16,038 nt of DNA from Chloroflexota bacterium (GCA_004298915.1 SCTE01000510.1:1-16038), one strand, 5' to 3'. Numbered from the stretch's first letter, positions 7,340-15,098 are shown. The notes: generated from the letters alone by a model not told the origin. Made by a program: numbers and translations.

Positions 7340-8082
7340 GCAGCCGGGTCGCAGTGCTGTCCGACGTCCACGGCAACATCACGGCGCTCGAGGCCGTCCG
7401 CAAGGCGGTCAACCGCGAGAAGCCGGATGCCGTTCTGATTGCCGGGGACCTCGTGCTCAACGGGCACGATCCGGTCGGGACGGTCGCCCTGCTCCGGGAC
7501 ATGGAGCGGGACGGCGCGATCATCGTCCAGGGCAACACCGACATCGCGGTGGCCGACTTCGACTACGCCGCAGCCTTCCCGTGGATGCAGGATGGCGTCT
7601 CGGACGCGATCCTGGCCGCCGTCGAGTGGGGCCACGACACCCTCGATGACGAGGCCCTCGCCTGGCTCCGCCGGCTCCCGGCCGAGCGCCGCCTCCGGAT
7701 CGACGAGACGATGCTCCTCGTGACCCACGGGTCGCCCGGCTCCCAGACGGCGGGATTCGACCGGGACCTCGATGCCAGCGTGACGCTCGAGCGGTTGTCG
7801 AGGACGGACGCGCGGATCATCTGCTGCGGGCATACCCACATCCCCGAGGTCCGCGACTTCGGCTGGAAGCAGATCGTCAACGCGGGCAGCGCCGGCAACG
7901 TGTTCGATGGCGACCCGACCGCGTCCTGGGCCCTCGTCACGCTCGACGGTGAGACGGTGACGTCCGAGATCCGCCGGACCGAGTTCGACACGATGGCCGT
8001 GGCCAACGCGCTCTCCGAGCGCGGCCTGCCGGGTGACGTGTACCGGGCGGCCACGGTTCGCACGGGGAAGCTCGTCCGGTGA
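7336..8082 (+). CDS. Calcineurin-like metallophosphoesterase (YfcE/Metallophos_2 type)
   Basis: The 248-residue product carries all metal-binding blocks of the family in order: SDVHGN (9-14), GDLVLNG (37-43), GNTD (66-69), THGSPG (130-135) and GHTH (165-168). Likely metal ligands are D10, H12, D38, N67, H131, H166 and H168. The third block has Thr where classical enzymes have His (GNHD). YfcE-like members often vary there, so this does not imply inactivity. The substrate cannot be read from the sequence; relatives hydrolyse phosphodiesters or phosphomonoesters. The gene overlaps fabF by a GTGA junction, so it is embedded in the fatty-acid operon and probably co-translated with it. No signal peptide is visible, so the protein is cytoplasmic. 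Confidence 0.9.
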   Translation: MSSRVAVLSDVHGNITALEAVRKAVNREKPDAVLIAGDLVLNGHDPVGTVALLRDMERDGAIIVQGNTDIAVADFDYAAAFPWMQDGVSDAILAAVEWGHDTLDDEALAWLRRLPAERRLRIDETMLLVTHGSPGSQTAGFDRDLDASVTLERLSRTDARIICCGHTHIPEVRDFGWKQIVNAGSAGNVFDGDPTASWALVTLDGETVTSEIRRTEFDTMAVANALSERGLPGDVYRAATVRTGKLVR

Positions 8083-9338
8083 GCCAGGGCTCGCCGCGGG
8101 TCGTGGTCACCGGCATGGGCGCCCTGTCCGCGCTCGGCCCCGGCGTCGCCTCGATGTGGGACGGGCTGCTGGCCGGCCGTTCGGGGATCCGGACGATCGA
8201 GGCCTTCGACCCGTCGCGGCTCACGTCGCGGATCGCCGGCGAGGTCCGCGATTTCGACGCCAGCGGGGTCCTCGATCGAAAGGACATGCGGCGAACCGAC
8301 CGCTACATCCAGTTCGGGCTCGTCGCCGCCCGCGAGGCGCTCGACCAGGCGGGCCTGCCGGGTCGCCTGGACGGGGCCCTGGCCGAACGGACCGGGGTCA
8401 TCATGGGCTCCGGCCTCGGAGGCGTCACGACGCTGTTCGACAACGTGCTCCTGATGGGGGAGCGCGGACCCGACCGGATCAGTCCGTTCTTCATCCCGAT
8501 GGGCATCGCCAACGTCGGCGCCGGCCAGATCGCCATCGCGTTCGGTCCACTCGGCCCGAACTTCGCGATCGTGTCCGCCTGTGCCACCGGTGCGCATGCC
8601 ATCGGCGAGGCCTGGGAGACGATCCGCCGGGGCGATGCCGAGGTGATGTTGGCCGGCGGTTCCGAGGCCACGATCCACGAGGCGGTCGTCGGCGGGTTCG
8701 CCTCGATGAAGGCGCTGTCAACCCGGAACGACGACCCGGAGCGAGCCTCCCGTCCGTTCGACCGGGCGCGCGACGGGTTCGTGATCGGCGAGGGGAGCGG
8801 CGTCCTCGTGCTCGAATCGCTCGCCCATGCCACCGCCCGTGGCGCCGAGCCGCTGGCCGAGATCGTCGGCTACGGGGCGACCGCCGACGCCTCGCATATC
8901 ACCTTGCCGGCACCGGGCGGGATCGGGGCCGTGCGCGCCGCTCGCCGAGCCCTCGCCAAGGCCGGGCTCGACGCGTCGGACGTCGACCATCTCAACGCCC
9001 ACGCCACGTCCACCCCCGAGGGCGATCGGGCCGAGCTCCAGGCGATCCGCACGATCTTCGGCGACCACGCCCCGAAGGTCGCCGTGACCGCCAACAAGTC
9101 GATGCTCGGGCACACGCTCGGGGCCGCCGGGGCCCTCGAGTCGATCGCCGTTGTCCAGGCCCTCCGGACCGGATCCGTGCCACCGACGGTCAACCTGATC
9201 GATCCGGACGACGCCGGAGACGGCCTTGACCTGACACCCGTCCGAGCCACCCGGCGCGACCTCCGGGTCGCGGTCAACAACTCGTTCGGCTTCGGCGGCC
9301 AGAACGCCGCGCTCGTCTTCCGGCGGTGGGACGCATGA
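8079..9338 (+). CDS. fabF: 3-oxoacyl-[acyl-carrier-protein] synthase II
   Basis: FabF condenses malonyl-ACP with the growing acyl-ACP. The 419-residue thiolase-fold protein has the nucleophile C168 in VSACATGAHAIGEA, H308 in NAHATSTPEGD, K340 in NKSMLGHTLGAAGA and H345 in the same stretch, giving the Cys-His-His triad. NNSFGFGGQNAALVF near the C-terminus is the family's closing motif. Length matches FabF (about 410). It begins at GTG 8079, overlapping the phosphoesterase stop, with GGGGAAG (8064-8070) 8 bases upstream. It ends in an ATGA overlap with accB. FabB is excluded with reasonable confidence by length and motif style. Confidence 0.97.
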   Translation: MSQGSPRVVVTGMGALSALGPGVASMWDGLLAGRSGIRTIEAFDPSRLTSRIAGEVRDFDASGVLDRKDMRRTDRYIQFGLVAAREALDQAGLPGRLDGALAERTGVIMGSGLGGVTTLFDNVLLMGERGPDRISPFFIPMGIANVGAGQIAIAFGPLGPNFAIVSACATGAHAIGEAWETIRRGDAEVMLAGGSEATIHEAVVGGFASMKALSTRNDDPERASRPFDRARDGFVIGEGSGVLVLESLAHATARGAEPLAEIVGYGATADASHITLPAPGGIGAVRAARRALAKAGLDASDVDHLNAHATSTPEGDRAELQAIRTIFGDHAPKVAVTANKSMLGHTLGAAGALESIAVVQALRTGSVPPTVNLIDPDDAGDGLDLTPVRATRRDLRVAVNNSFGFGGQNAALVFRRWDA

Positions 9339-9853
9339 GCCCGGCGCGTCGCACCAATGCCGCGGGCGGTGCCGGGCCGGGTGCCACGGAGGCCGAGGCC
9401 GCCAACGCGAGCCTCCTGGCCCTGATCGATCGCCTCGCGGGCATGCTCGATCGCAGCGAGCTCACCGAGCTGGAGGTCCAGGTCGGCGACACGGCCCTCG
9501 TGCTGCGGAAGCCGGTCGCGATCGCGCCGACCCAGGTCGCCGCCCCGGCTGTTGCGCCCCCCGCCCCGGCCGGTTCGTCCGCCGAGGTTCCAGCTGTCGC
9601 CCCGGGCGTCACCCGCCCGTCGGTCAAGGCGCCGCTGACCGGCATCTGGTATGGATCGCCCTCGCCGGGAACAGCCGCCTACGTGACCCTCGGTGGCGAA
9701 GTGGCGGCCGGTCAGGTCATCGGCCTGATCGAGGCCATGAAGCTGTTCAACGAGATCAAGAGCGACCTGTCTGGCCGGGTCGTGAAGGTCCATGCCGAGG
9801 ACGGCAAGCTCGTCAAGGCCAAGCAGCCCCTGATCGAGGTTGATCCCCTGTGA
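9335..9853 (+). CDS. accB: Biotin carboxyl carrier protein of acetyl-CoA carboxylase
   Basis: AccB carries the biotin between AccC and AccD/AccA. The 172-residue product has the N-terminal helical segment LLALIDRLAGMLDRSELTEL with EVQVGDTALVLRKP (to residue 60) and an Ala/Pro-rich linker (61-96). The biotinyl domain contains KAPLTGIWYGSPSPGTAAY and the canonical EAMKLFNEI, with biotin-acceptor lysine K136. It is therefore the functional carrier, in contrast to the lysine-less paralogue at 4797-5450. It lies between fabF and fabH rather than beside accC, the usual place. ATG 9335 overlaps the fabF stop (ATGA). A GTG three codons earlier (9326) is possible but not needed. Its stop overlaps fabH. 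Confidence 0.97.
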   Translation: MSPARRTNAAGGAGPGATEAEAANASLLALIDRLAGMLDRSELTELEVQVGDTALVLRKPVAIAPTQVAAPAVAPPAPAGSSAEVPAVAPGVTRPSVKAPLTGIWYGSPSPGTAAYVTLGGEVAAGQVIGLIEAMKLFNEIKSDLSGRVVKVHAEDGKLVKAKQPLIEVDPL

Positions 9854-11055
9854 ACGCCGAAACCGGCAGAGCGCCTCGAGCCCACGTCACGGGCTGGGGT
9901 CGCTACGTGCCCGACCACATCCTGACCAACGCCGACCTCGAGACGATGGTCGATACCAACGACGAGTGGATCGTGACCCGGACCGGGATTCGCGAGCGGC
10001 GCGTCGCGGCGGCGCACGAGACGACGGCCTCGATGGCCGCCGTGGCCGGCCTGCGGGCGATCAGGACGGCCGGCATCGATCCCGAGGACATCGACCTGAT
10101 CCTGCTCGCGACGCTGACGCCCGACTACTGGATGCCCTCGACGGCCGCGCTGGTCAAGGAGGCGATCGGGAACCAGAAGGCCGCGGCGATGGACGTCGCG
10201 GCGGCGTGCTCCGGCTTCGTGTACGCGTTCGCGACGGCCCAGGCGTACGTGACCTCGGGTTTGGCGAAGCACGTCCTCGTGATCGGCGCCGAGCTCCTGA
10301 CCCGGTTCCTCGACTACACGGATCGGGGAACCTGCATCCTGTTCGGCGACGGGGCGGGTGCCGTCGTCGTGTCGGCCTCCGACGAGCCCGGTGGCAGCCT
10401 CGGCATCGAGATGACCACGGAGCCACAGGGCGCCTACATGATCTGGTTGCCGGCCGGCGGTGCCAAGGCGCCGCCCTCGTCCGAGACCATCCGGCGTGGC
10501 GAGCACTACATCCGGATGGAGGGCCGGGAGACCTACCGGTTCGCCACGAAGACGATGGCCACGACCGCTCTCGAGTCGGTGAGCCGGGCGGGCCTCACCC
10601 CCGATGACATCGCGCTGTTCATCCCGCACCAGGCCAACATCCGGATCATCGAGGCGGTCGCCAAGGGTCTCGACCTGCCGATGGACCGGATGATGGTCAA
10701 CGTCGACAAGTACGGCAACACGTCGGCGGCATCGGTGCCGATCGCCCTGGCCGAGGCCGCCAACAGCGGGCGGATCGCCGTCGGCGACGCGATCTGCATG
10801 GTCGCGTTCGGGGCCGGATTCACATCGGGTGCGGCAACCATCCGATGGACGGTCGATCCGGCCCGGGGCATTGCCGGCGACGCGGCGGTAGACCCATCGA
10901 CGGTCCACGTCCGGTTGCCCGTTGACTGGGACGCCGTTGACCCGATTCCGGCGGCGCTTGCCGAGATGATGGCGCGGCCCGGACCCGTGAACCCACCGCT
11001 CGACGATGTCGTGCCGGACGAACCCGCCCGGCCAGCCACGGAGGTCCAGGCATGA
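9850..11055 (+). CDS. fabH: 3-oxoacyl-[acyl-carrier-protein] synthase III
   Basis: FabH starts fatty-acid synthesis by condensing an acyl-CoA with malonyl-ACP. The Cys-His-Asn triad is visible: C120 in AAACSGF, H260 in FIPHQANIRII and N290 in YGNTSAASVPIALAEA. Further family features are TNDEWIVTRTGIRER (36-50) and GDGAGAVV. The conserved fold ends at GAGFTSGAATIRW (about 333). The protein continues for a further 68 residues, ending in a Pro-rich tail, which makes it 401 residues against the usual 310-330. GTG 9850 overlaps the accB stop (GTGA), with GAGGT at 9836-9840. The primer chain type (acetyl or branched) cannot be judged from sequence alone. Confidence 0.96.
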   Translation: MNAETGRAPRAHVTGWGRYVPDHILTNADLETMVDTNDEWIVTRTGIRERRVAAAHETTASMAAVAGLRAIRTAGIDPEDIDLILLATLTPDYWMPSTAALVKEAIGNQKAAAMDVAAACSGFVYAFATAQAYVTSGLAKHVLVIGAELLTRFLDYTDRGTCILFGDGAGAVVVSASDEPGGSLGIEMTTEPQGAYMIWLPAGGAKAPPSSETIRRGEHYIRMEGRETYRFATKTMATTALESVSRAGLTPDDIALFIPHQANIRIIEAVAKGLDLPMDRMMVNVDKYGNTSAASVPIALAEAANSGRIAVGDAICMVAFGAGFTSGAATIRWTVDPARGIAGDAAVDPSTVHVRLPVDWDAVDPIPAALAEMMARPGPVNPPLDDVVPDEPARPATEVQA

Positions 11056-11801
11056 TCGATCTGACGGGCAAGTCCGCGGTGGTCACCGGCGGATCGCGCG
11101 GCATCGGGCGTGCGATCGCGCTCCGCCTGGCGCTCCAGGGTGCCGACGTCGCGTTCAGCTACCGGGGCAATGCCGCCGCGGCCGAGGAGACCGCCGCCGC
11201 CATCCGCGCCACCGGCCGGCAGGCGCTCCCGGTCCAGGCCGACGTCAGCCAGCCCGAGGCGGCCGATGCGCTGATCAAGGCGGCGCTCGAGGCGTTCGGC
11301 AAGGTCGACATCCTCGTCAACAACGCCGGGATCACCCGCGATGACCTGATCATGCGCATGTCCCTCGAGGCCTGGCAGGACGTCATCAACACGAACCTGT
11401 CCGGTGCCTTCTACGCGATCAAGGCCGTGGCCCGGCCGATGCTCAAGGCTCGAGGCGGACGGATCATCAACATCACCTCGGTCTCCGGGCAGGCGGGCCA
11501 GACGGGGCAGGCGAACTACTCGTCGGCGAAGGCCGGGCTCATCGGCCTGACCAAGGCGACGGCCCGCGAGCTCGCCTCACGCGGGATCACGTGCAACGCC
11601 GTGGCGCCCGGGTTCGTGCTGACCGAGCTGACCCAGGACCTGGCCCAGCCGCTCCAGGACGAGATCACGTCGCGGACGCCGCTCGGCCGGTTCGGCACGC
11701 CCGAGGAGATCGCCAACGCGGTCGCCTTCCTCGCCAGCGATGACGCGGCCTACATCACCGGCCAGGTACTGGCCGTCGATGGCGGCCTGGTGATGATGTA
11801 G
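11052..11801 (+). CDS. fabG: 3-oxoacyl-[acyl-carrier-protein] reductase
   Basis: FabG reduces 3-oxoacyl-ACP with NADPH. The 249-residue short-chain dehydrogenase shows the nucleotide-binding TGGSRGIG (12-19), NNAG (90-93), N115, S143, Y156 and K160 of the catalytic tetrad (SVSGQAGQTGQANYSSAKAG region), and the PGFVLTELTQ segment after the active site. It ends with a closing GQVLAVDGGLVM as FabG proteins do. GGAGGT (11040-11045) is 6 bases before ATG 11052, which overlaps the fabH stop. It is the last + strand gene of the run; the next gene converges on it 14 bases later. Many SDRs look alike, but the context makes FabG the best call. Confidence 0.95.
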   Translation: MIDLTGKSAVVTGGSRGIGRAIALRLALQGADVAFSYRGNAAAAEETAAAIRATGRQALPVQADVSQPEAADALIKAALEAFGKVDILVNNAGITRDDLIMRMSLEAWQDVINTNLSGAFYAIKAVARPMLKARGGRIINITSVSGQAGQTGQANYSSAKAGLIGLTKATARELASRGITCNAVAPGFVLTELTQDLAQPLQDEITSRTPLGRFGTPEEIANAVAFLASDDAAYITGQVLAVDGGLVMM

Positions 11802-11835
11802 GGACGCACTGACGCTCAGGCCCGAAGGGCGTCCC
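11801..11835. other. Inverted repeat at the fabG / aminotransferase convergent junction
   Basis: GGGACGC (11801-11807) and GCGTCCC (11829-11835) form a perfect 7-bp dyad spanning both stop codons. A shorter hairpin GCCC-GAA-GGGC (11820-11830) shares bases with the right arm. No T-run follows on either strand, so it is not a standard intrinsic terminator. It might still slow polymerase between the convergent units. A chance match in GC-rich DNA is possible. Confidence 0.3.
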
Positions 11836-12976
11836 CGAGTGCCTCGACGACCCGGTCGACCTCGGCATCGGTCAGGTCCGGGTAGATCGGCAGCGAGATT
11901 TCCCGCTCGTATTCCCGCGTCGCCACCGGAAGGTCGGTGGTCTCGTAACCGAAGGTGCGGCGGTAGTACGGGTGAAGGTGCAACGGGATGAAATGCACGC
12001 TCGTGCCGATCCCCACGTCGCGCAGGCGCTCGATGATCGCCGCCCGCCGGTCCGCGCCACCGTCGGCCAGTCGGACCGGGAAGAGGTGCCACGCGTGGAC
12101 CTCGTCGGCCGCCGGCCATACCGGGAGCTCGATCTCCGAGGCGAAGGTCGATGACCCGATCGCCGAGGCATACCGATCGGCGATGTGCTCGCGGGACCGA
12201 CGCATGTCCTCGGCTCGCTCGAGCTGGACGATGCCGATGGCGGCGGCAAGATCGGTCATGTTGTACTTGAACCCGGCATCCTCGATCTCGTAGTACCAGC
12301 TGCCGGCCGCCGTATAGCGCTTCCACGCGTCCCGGCTGATCCCGTGCAGGCGCATGACCCGAGCGCGGTCGGCGATCCCGTCGTCATCGGTGACCAGCAT
12401 CCCGCCCTCGCCGGTCGTGACGGTCTTCGTCGCGTAGAAGCTGAGCGCCCCGGCCGAGCCGACCGATCCGGCAGCCCGGCCCCTCCTCGATGCCGGGAGC
12501 GCGTGGGCCGCATCCTCGATGACCGCGATTCCGCGCGAGTTCGCGAGGGCCATGATCCCTTCGACGTCCGCCATCAGGCCCCCGAAGTGAACGACGATGA
12601 CCGCCCTGGTCGATGGTCGGAGCTGGGCCTCGACGGACTCGACGGTCAGGTTCAGGGTCCGGCCGTCGATGTCGGCAAGGCGCGGCCGCGCACCGAGGTA
12701 GCGGACGACTTCGCCGCACGCCGCGAAGGTGTACGTCGGCACGATCACCTCGTCATCGGGTCCGATGTGGAGCGCCTCGAGCGCGAGGTGCAGGGCGGCC
12801 GTCGCGGAGTTCAGCGCGACGGCGTGTCGGGATCCCACCGCCGCGCTGACCGCCGCTTCGAAGGCCATCGTCCGCTCGCCGGTTGTCAGCCAGCCGGACT
12901 CGAGGACGCTCATCACCGCGTCCCGTTCCGGTGCCGTGATCGATGGGCGGTGGAACGGAATGGCCGCGTTCTTCAT
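11816..12976 (-). CDS. DegT/DnrJ/EryC1/StrS family PLP-dependent sugar aminotransferase
   Basis: These enzymes transfer an amino group from glutamate to a nucleotide-bound keto sugar. The 386-residue product has the family order: PSITAPERDAVMSVLESGW (11-29), NSATAALHLALEAL, VPTYTFAACGEVVRYLGARP, VHFGG (129-133), EDAAHAL (154-160, with D155 holding the PLP ring nitrogen) and SFYATKTVTTGEGG, whose K184 is the Schiff-base lysine. The C-terminal half includes SVHFIPLHLHPYYR and the usual LPIYPDLTDAEVDRV ending. It begins in an ATGA overlap with the dehydratase gene, so the dehydratase product (a 4-keto-6-deoxy sugar nucleotide) is its probable substrate, as in PglF/PglE. The exact sugar and amino position are inference. 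Confidence 0.93.
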   Translation of the reverse strand: MKNAAIPFHRPSITAPERDAVMSVLESGWLTTGERTMAFEAAVSAAVGSRHAVALNSATAALHLALEALHIGPDDEVIVPTYTFAACGEVVRYLGARPRLADIDGRTLNLTVESVEAQLRPSTRAVIVVHFGGLMADVEGIMALANSRGIAVIEDAAHALPASRRGRAAGSVGSAGALSFYATKTVTTGEGGMLVTDDDGIADRARVMRLHGISRDAWKRYTAAGSWYYEIEDAGFKYNMTDLAAAIGIVQLERAEDMRRSREHIADRYASAIGSSTFASEIELPVWPAADEVHAWHLFPVRLADGGADRRAAIIERLRDVGIGTSVHFIPLHLHPYYRRTFGYETTDLPVATREYEREISLPIYPDLTDAEVDRVVEALGDALRA

Positions 12977-14877
12977 CTCGTGCCGACCTCTGCTGCTCGC
13001 TGGGCCTCACCGCCGTGCGATGGCTGGGTCCGGAGCACGCTCGATTCGATCAGCAGGCGCCGAACACGCCGATCGTCCGCCGCGAGGGCGGCCTCCGCGA
13101 GGTCGTTCACCAGGGACGCCAGCGGCCGATTCGGAAGCAACATCGAACTTGCCGTCGCTCGCCAGACACGTTCGTGCGCTGTCCCGTCCATCGACTCGTC
13201 GGGGTGGAAGAGATGTTCCTCGAGCCGCTCACCCGGCCGGAGGCCCGTGTAGATGATCTCGACATCGGCGGGATCGAGTCCGGACAGCCGGATCATGTCG
13301 TCGGCGAGGTCGGCGATCCGGACGGGTTCGCCCATGTCAAGGATGAAGACGTCGCCTACCGTCTCATACGCTCCAGCCTGAAGGATCAGCGACACGGCCT
13401 CAGGGATCGTCATGAAGTAGCGGGTGGCGTTTGGATGGGTGATCGTGATCGGCAGGCCCTGGGCGAGTTGCCGTTCAAAGATCGGGACGACGCTCCCGCT
13501 CGACCCGAGGACGTTGCCGAACCTCACGGCCATGTGCGGGCGTTCGGTCCGCCGGCCGGCTTCGATTGTCAGCATCTCCGCGAGGCGCTTGGTCGCGCCC
13601 ATCACGCTCACCGGCTCGACGGCCTTGTCCGTCGAGATCATCACGAACCGGGAGACATCGGCCGCCCCGGATGCCTCGAGCATGTTTCGGGTTCCGATGA
13701 TATTGGTCAGGACGGCCTCGCTGGGCTGCAACTCACAGATCGGCACGTGCTTGAGTGCAGCCGCGTGAAAGACCACGTCCGGCTCGACGGTGCGGAGCAT
13801 GTGTTCCACGGCGGCACGGCCCCGGATATCGCACAGGATGCCGGTCACGCTTGGCTCCGTCGCTCCTCGCCGTTCGGTGAGTTCGCGTTCGATCTTCCAG
13901 AGGGCGGCCTCGTTGTTATCGGCGATGACCAGGTGACCGGGTCCCAGCGTCAGCACCTGGCGCGCGAGCTCACTCCCGATTGAGCCACCGCCACCCGTCA
14001 CGAGCACGGTCGCCCCGTTGAGGTAACCGGCCAGCTCGCCGATGTCCACGCGGACCTGCTCTCGGCGAAGCAGGTCTTCAAGGCTTACTGATCGGAGCTG
14101 GCTCAAGCGGTCGTGATGCCCGAGAATCTCGTGGAAGTGGGGGACGATCCGGACGCGAAGTTGGAGGGCTCGTCCAGCATCGATCGCCTGCCGAATGACC
14201 TGGCCCGAGGCCGATGGCATGGCGATCACGAGCTCCCGGGCGTGTGTAGCGCGGGCTGCGGCGGCGAGTGCGTCGAGGCCCCCGAAGATCCTGACTCCAT
14301 TCAGGCGAGAGCCTCGCTTCTTGGCATCATCGTCCAGCAAGCCGACGATACGGAGGTGCATCGCGGGATCGCGCCCGGCAAGGCGGATGACGGCGGCCCC
14401 GGCCTCACCCGCCCCGTAAACGAGCGTGGCCTGGCCCGATTCCTCGTCGGTTGCGCCCGAGCGCCCCGCATTCTCGAGGGCCCACCGGATGGCAAAGCGA
14501 CCGCCACCGATGAACGTGAGACTCAACAGACCTTCGAGCGGGAAGAATGACCTGGGCATGCCAATTGAACCGGGAAAGCCGGCCGCCGAGAGAGCAAGGA
14601 AGAGCCCCGCAGAGGCAACGGTGGCGGTGCCAACGGCCGACGCGACGCCGGCCATCTCGCGCACGCTCGCGTATCGCCACTCGCGCCGGTACAGGCCGAA
14701 AACCACGTTGGTTGCCGGTTGGATCACGAGCGGGAGGAGCGCGACCGGGAGGTAGCGCTCGACGGTGGAGACGAGGTTGCTCGCGTCGAACCGGAGGGCG
14801 AATGCCCCGACGATCGCGAGCGAGATTGCCACGAGGTCGTACACGAACAGGTGGCGTCCACGCGGCACAAAGCCCAT
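12973..14877 (-). CDS. Membrane nucleotide-sugar 4,6-dehydratase (CapD/PglF/FlaA1 family)
   Basis: The 634-residue product has about four N-terminal membrane helices (roughly 8-30, 43-63, 78-100 and 112-132), then a CoA-binding-like Rossmann domain (LVYGAGEAG, 152-160). The catalytic SDR domain starts at VLVTGGGGSIGSEL (291-304). The LEDLL motif (266-270), AALKHVP (373-379) and the dehydratase signature STDKAVEPVSVMGATKR (415-431, with T416, D417, K418, M426 and K430) match PglF-type UDP-GlcNAc 4,6-dehydratases. These make a UDP-4-keto-6-deoxy sugar at the inner face of the membrane. The chosen start is ATG 14877, directly before the first membrane helix. An in-frame start at 15129 would add 84 mostly Arg/Pro-rich residues of non-coding character and run across the divergent promoter. 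It overlaps the aminotransferase gene downstream by 4 bases. Confidence 0.92.
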   Translation of the reverse strand: MGFVPRGRHLFVYDLVAISLAIVGAFALRFDASNLVSTVERYLPVALLPLVIQPATNVVFGLYRREWRYASVREMAGVASAVGTATVASAGLFLALSAAGFPGSIGMPRSFFPLEGLLSLTFIGGGRFAIRWALENAGRSGATDEESGQATLVYGAGEAGAAVIRLAGRDPAMHLRIVGLLDDDAKKRGSRLNGVRIFGGLDALAAAARATHARELVIAMPSASGQVIRQAIDAGRALQLRVRIVPHFHEILGHHDRLSQLRSVSLEDLLRREQVRVDIGELAGYLNGATVLVTGGGGSIGSELARQVLTLGPGHLVIADNNEAALWKIERELTERRGATEPSVTGILCDIRGRAAVEHMLRTVEPDVVFHAAALKHVPICELQPSEAVLTNIIGTRNMLEASGAADVSRFVMISTDKAVEPVSVMGATKRLAEMLTIEAGRRTERPHMAVRFGNVLGSSGSVVPIFERQLAQGLPITITHPNATRYFMTIPEAVSLILQAGAYETVGDVFILDMGEPVRIADLADDMIRLSGLDPADVEIIYTGLRPGERLEEHLFHPDESMDGTAHERVWRATASSMLLPNRPLASLVNDLAEAALAADDRRVRRLLIESSVLRTQPSHGGEAQRAAEVGTR

Positions 14878-14907
14878 CAACTCAAACCGTCCCCAGCCTT
14901 GGCGCCA

Positions 14908-14933
14908 GGAGTACTCGCTTGGGGGAGTATTCC
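14908..14933. repeat. Inverted repeat, operator-like, upstream of the dehydratase gene
   Basis: GGAGTACTC (14908-14916) and GAGTATTCC (14925-14933) are 9-base arms matching at 8 of 9 positions, separated by 8 bases. Their centre is about 43 bases before ATG 14877. The AT content of the arms stands out against the GC-rich surroundings. The form suits a dimeric regulator, or a hairpin in the 5' leader of the - strand operon. No known regulator can be assigned. Confidence 0.5.
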
Positions 14934-14960
14934 GGCACGGGACGCCCCGTTCCTTCGAAA

Positions 14961-14973
14961 CCTCGAAACGAGG
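14961..14973. repeat. Small perfect hairpin with nearby direct repeat
   Basis: CCTCG-AAA-CGAGG forms a perfect 5-bp stem with a 3-base loop. It is preceded by a direct repeat TCGAAAC (14955-14961 and 14963-14969) that overlaps the stem. It lies about 90 bases upstream of the dehydratase start. It could be a leader hairpin or a second regulator site. There is no T-run, so a terminator is unlikely. Confidence 0.3.
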
Positions 14974-15081
14974 CGGCGTTCGCGCGACACTGCGCGGCAG
15001 CGTACCATCCGCCACCCCGGGACGACGCCTGGCCCGGACGCATGTCGCACCCGCCGGCCGGGCGGGCGCCCTGGTGAGGTC

Positions 15082-15090
15082 TGGTAGACT
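15082..15090 (+). promoter_or_regulatory. Extended -10 promoter for the LCP gene
   Basis: TGGTAGACT matches an extended -10 (TGn) followed by TAGACT, which keeps the key TA...T bases of the consensus. No convincing -35 lies 16 to 18 bases upstream, which is acceptable for an extended -10. Transcription would be expected to begin about 7 bases after the hexamer, at 15097-15099, essentially at the GTG start codon. Confidence 0.5.
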
Positions 15091-15098
15091 CCGCCGCC

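Larger units (their letters stand above)
14878..15098. promoter_or_regulatory. Divergent intergenic region between the dehydratase and LCP genes
   Basis: This is the only sizeable non-coding stretch, 221 bases between two divergent genes, so it must hold promoters for both strands. Visible are an inverted repeat (14908-14933), a perfect small hairpin (14961-14973) and an extended -10 element reading rightwards (15082-15090). For the leftward dehydratase gene the best -10-like hexamer is TACGCT on the - strand at 14999-15004, without a recognisable -35, so I do not call it. Confidence 0.75.

Noticed and set aside
7531..7542. GNTD in the phosphoesterase as an inactivating change from GNHD
   Set aside because: YfcE/Metallophos_2 enzymes commonly lack that His, and all other metal ligands are present, so inactivity is not supported.
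11801..11835. Intrinsic bidirectional terminator between fabG and the aminotransferase gene
   Set aside because: A dyad is present, but no T-run follows on either strand and the loop is long. I list it only as an inverted repeat.
14113..14550. + strand open frame of 145 codons inside the dehydratase gene
   Set aside because: It lies opposite the conserved Rossmann regions of the dehydratase and has no protein motif or ribosome binding site.
14999..15004. TACGCT on the - strand as the dehydratase promoter
   Set aside because: The hexamer fits TAnnnT, but there is no -35 or extended -10, and such matches are expected by chance.
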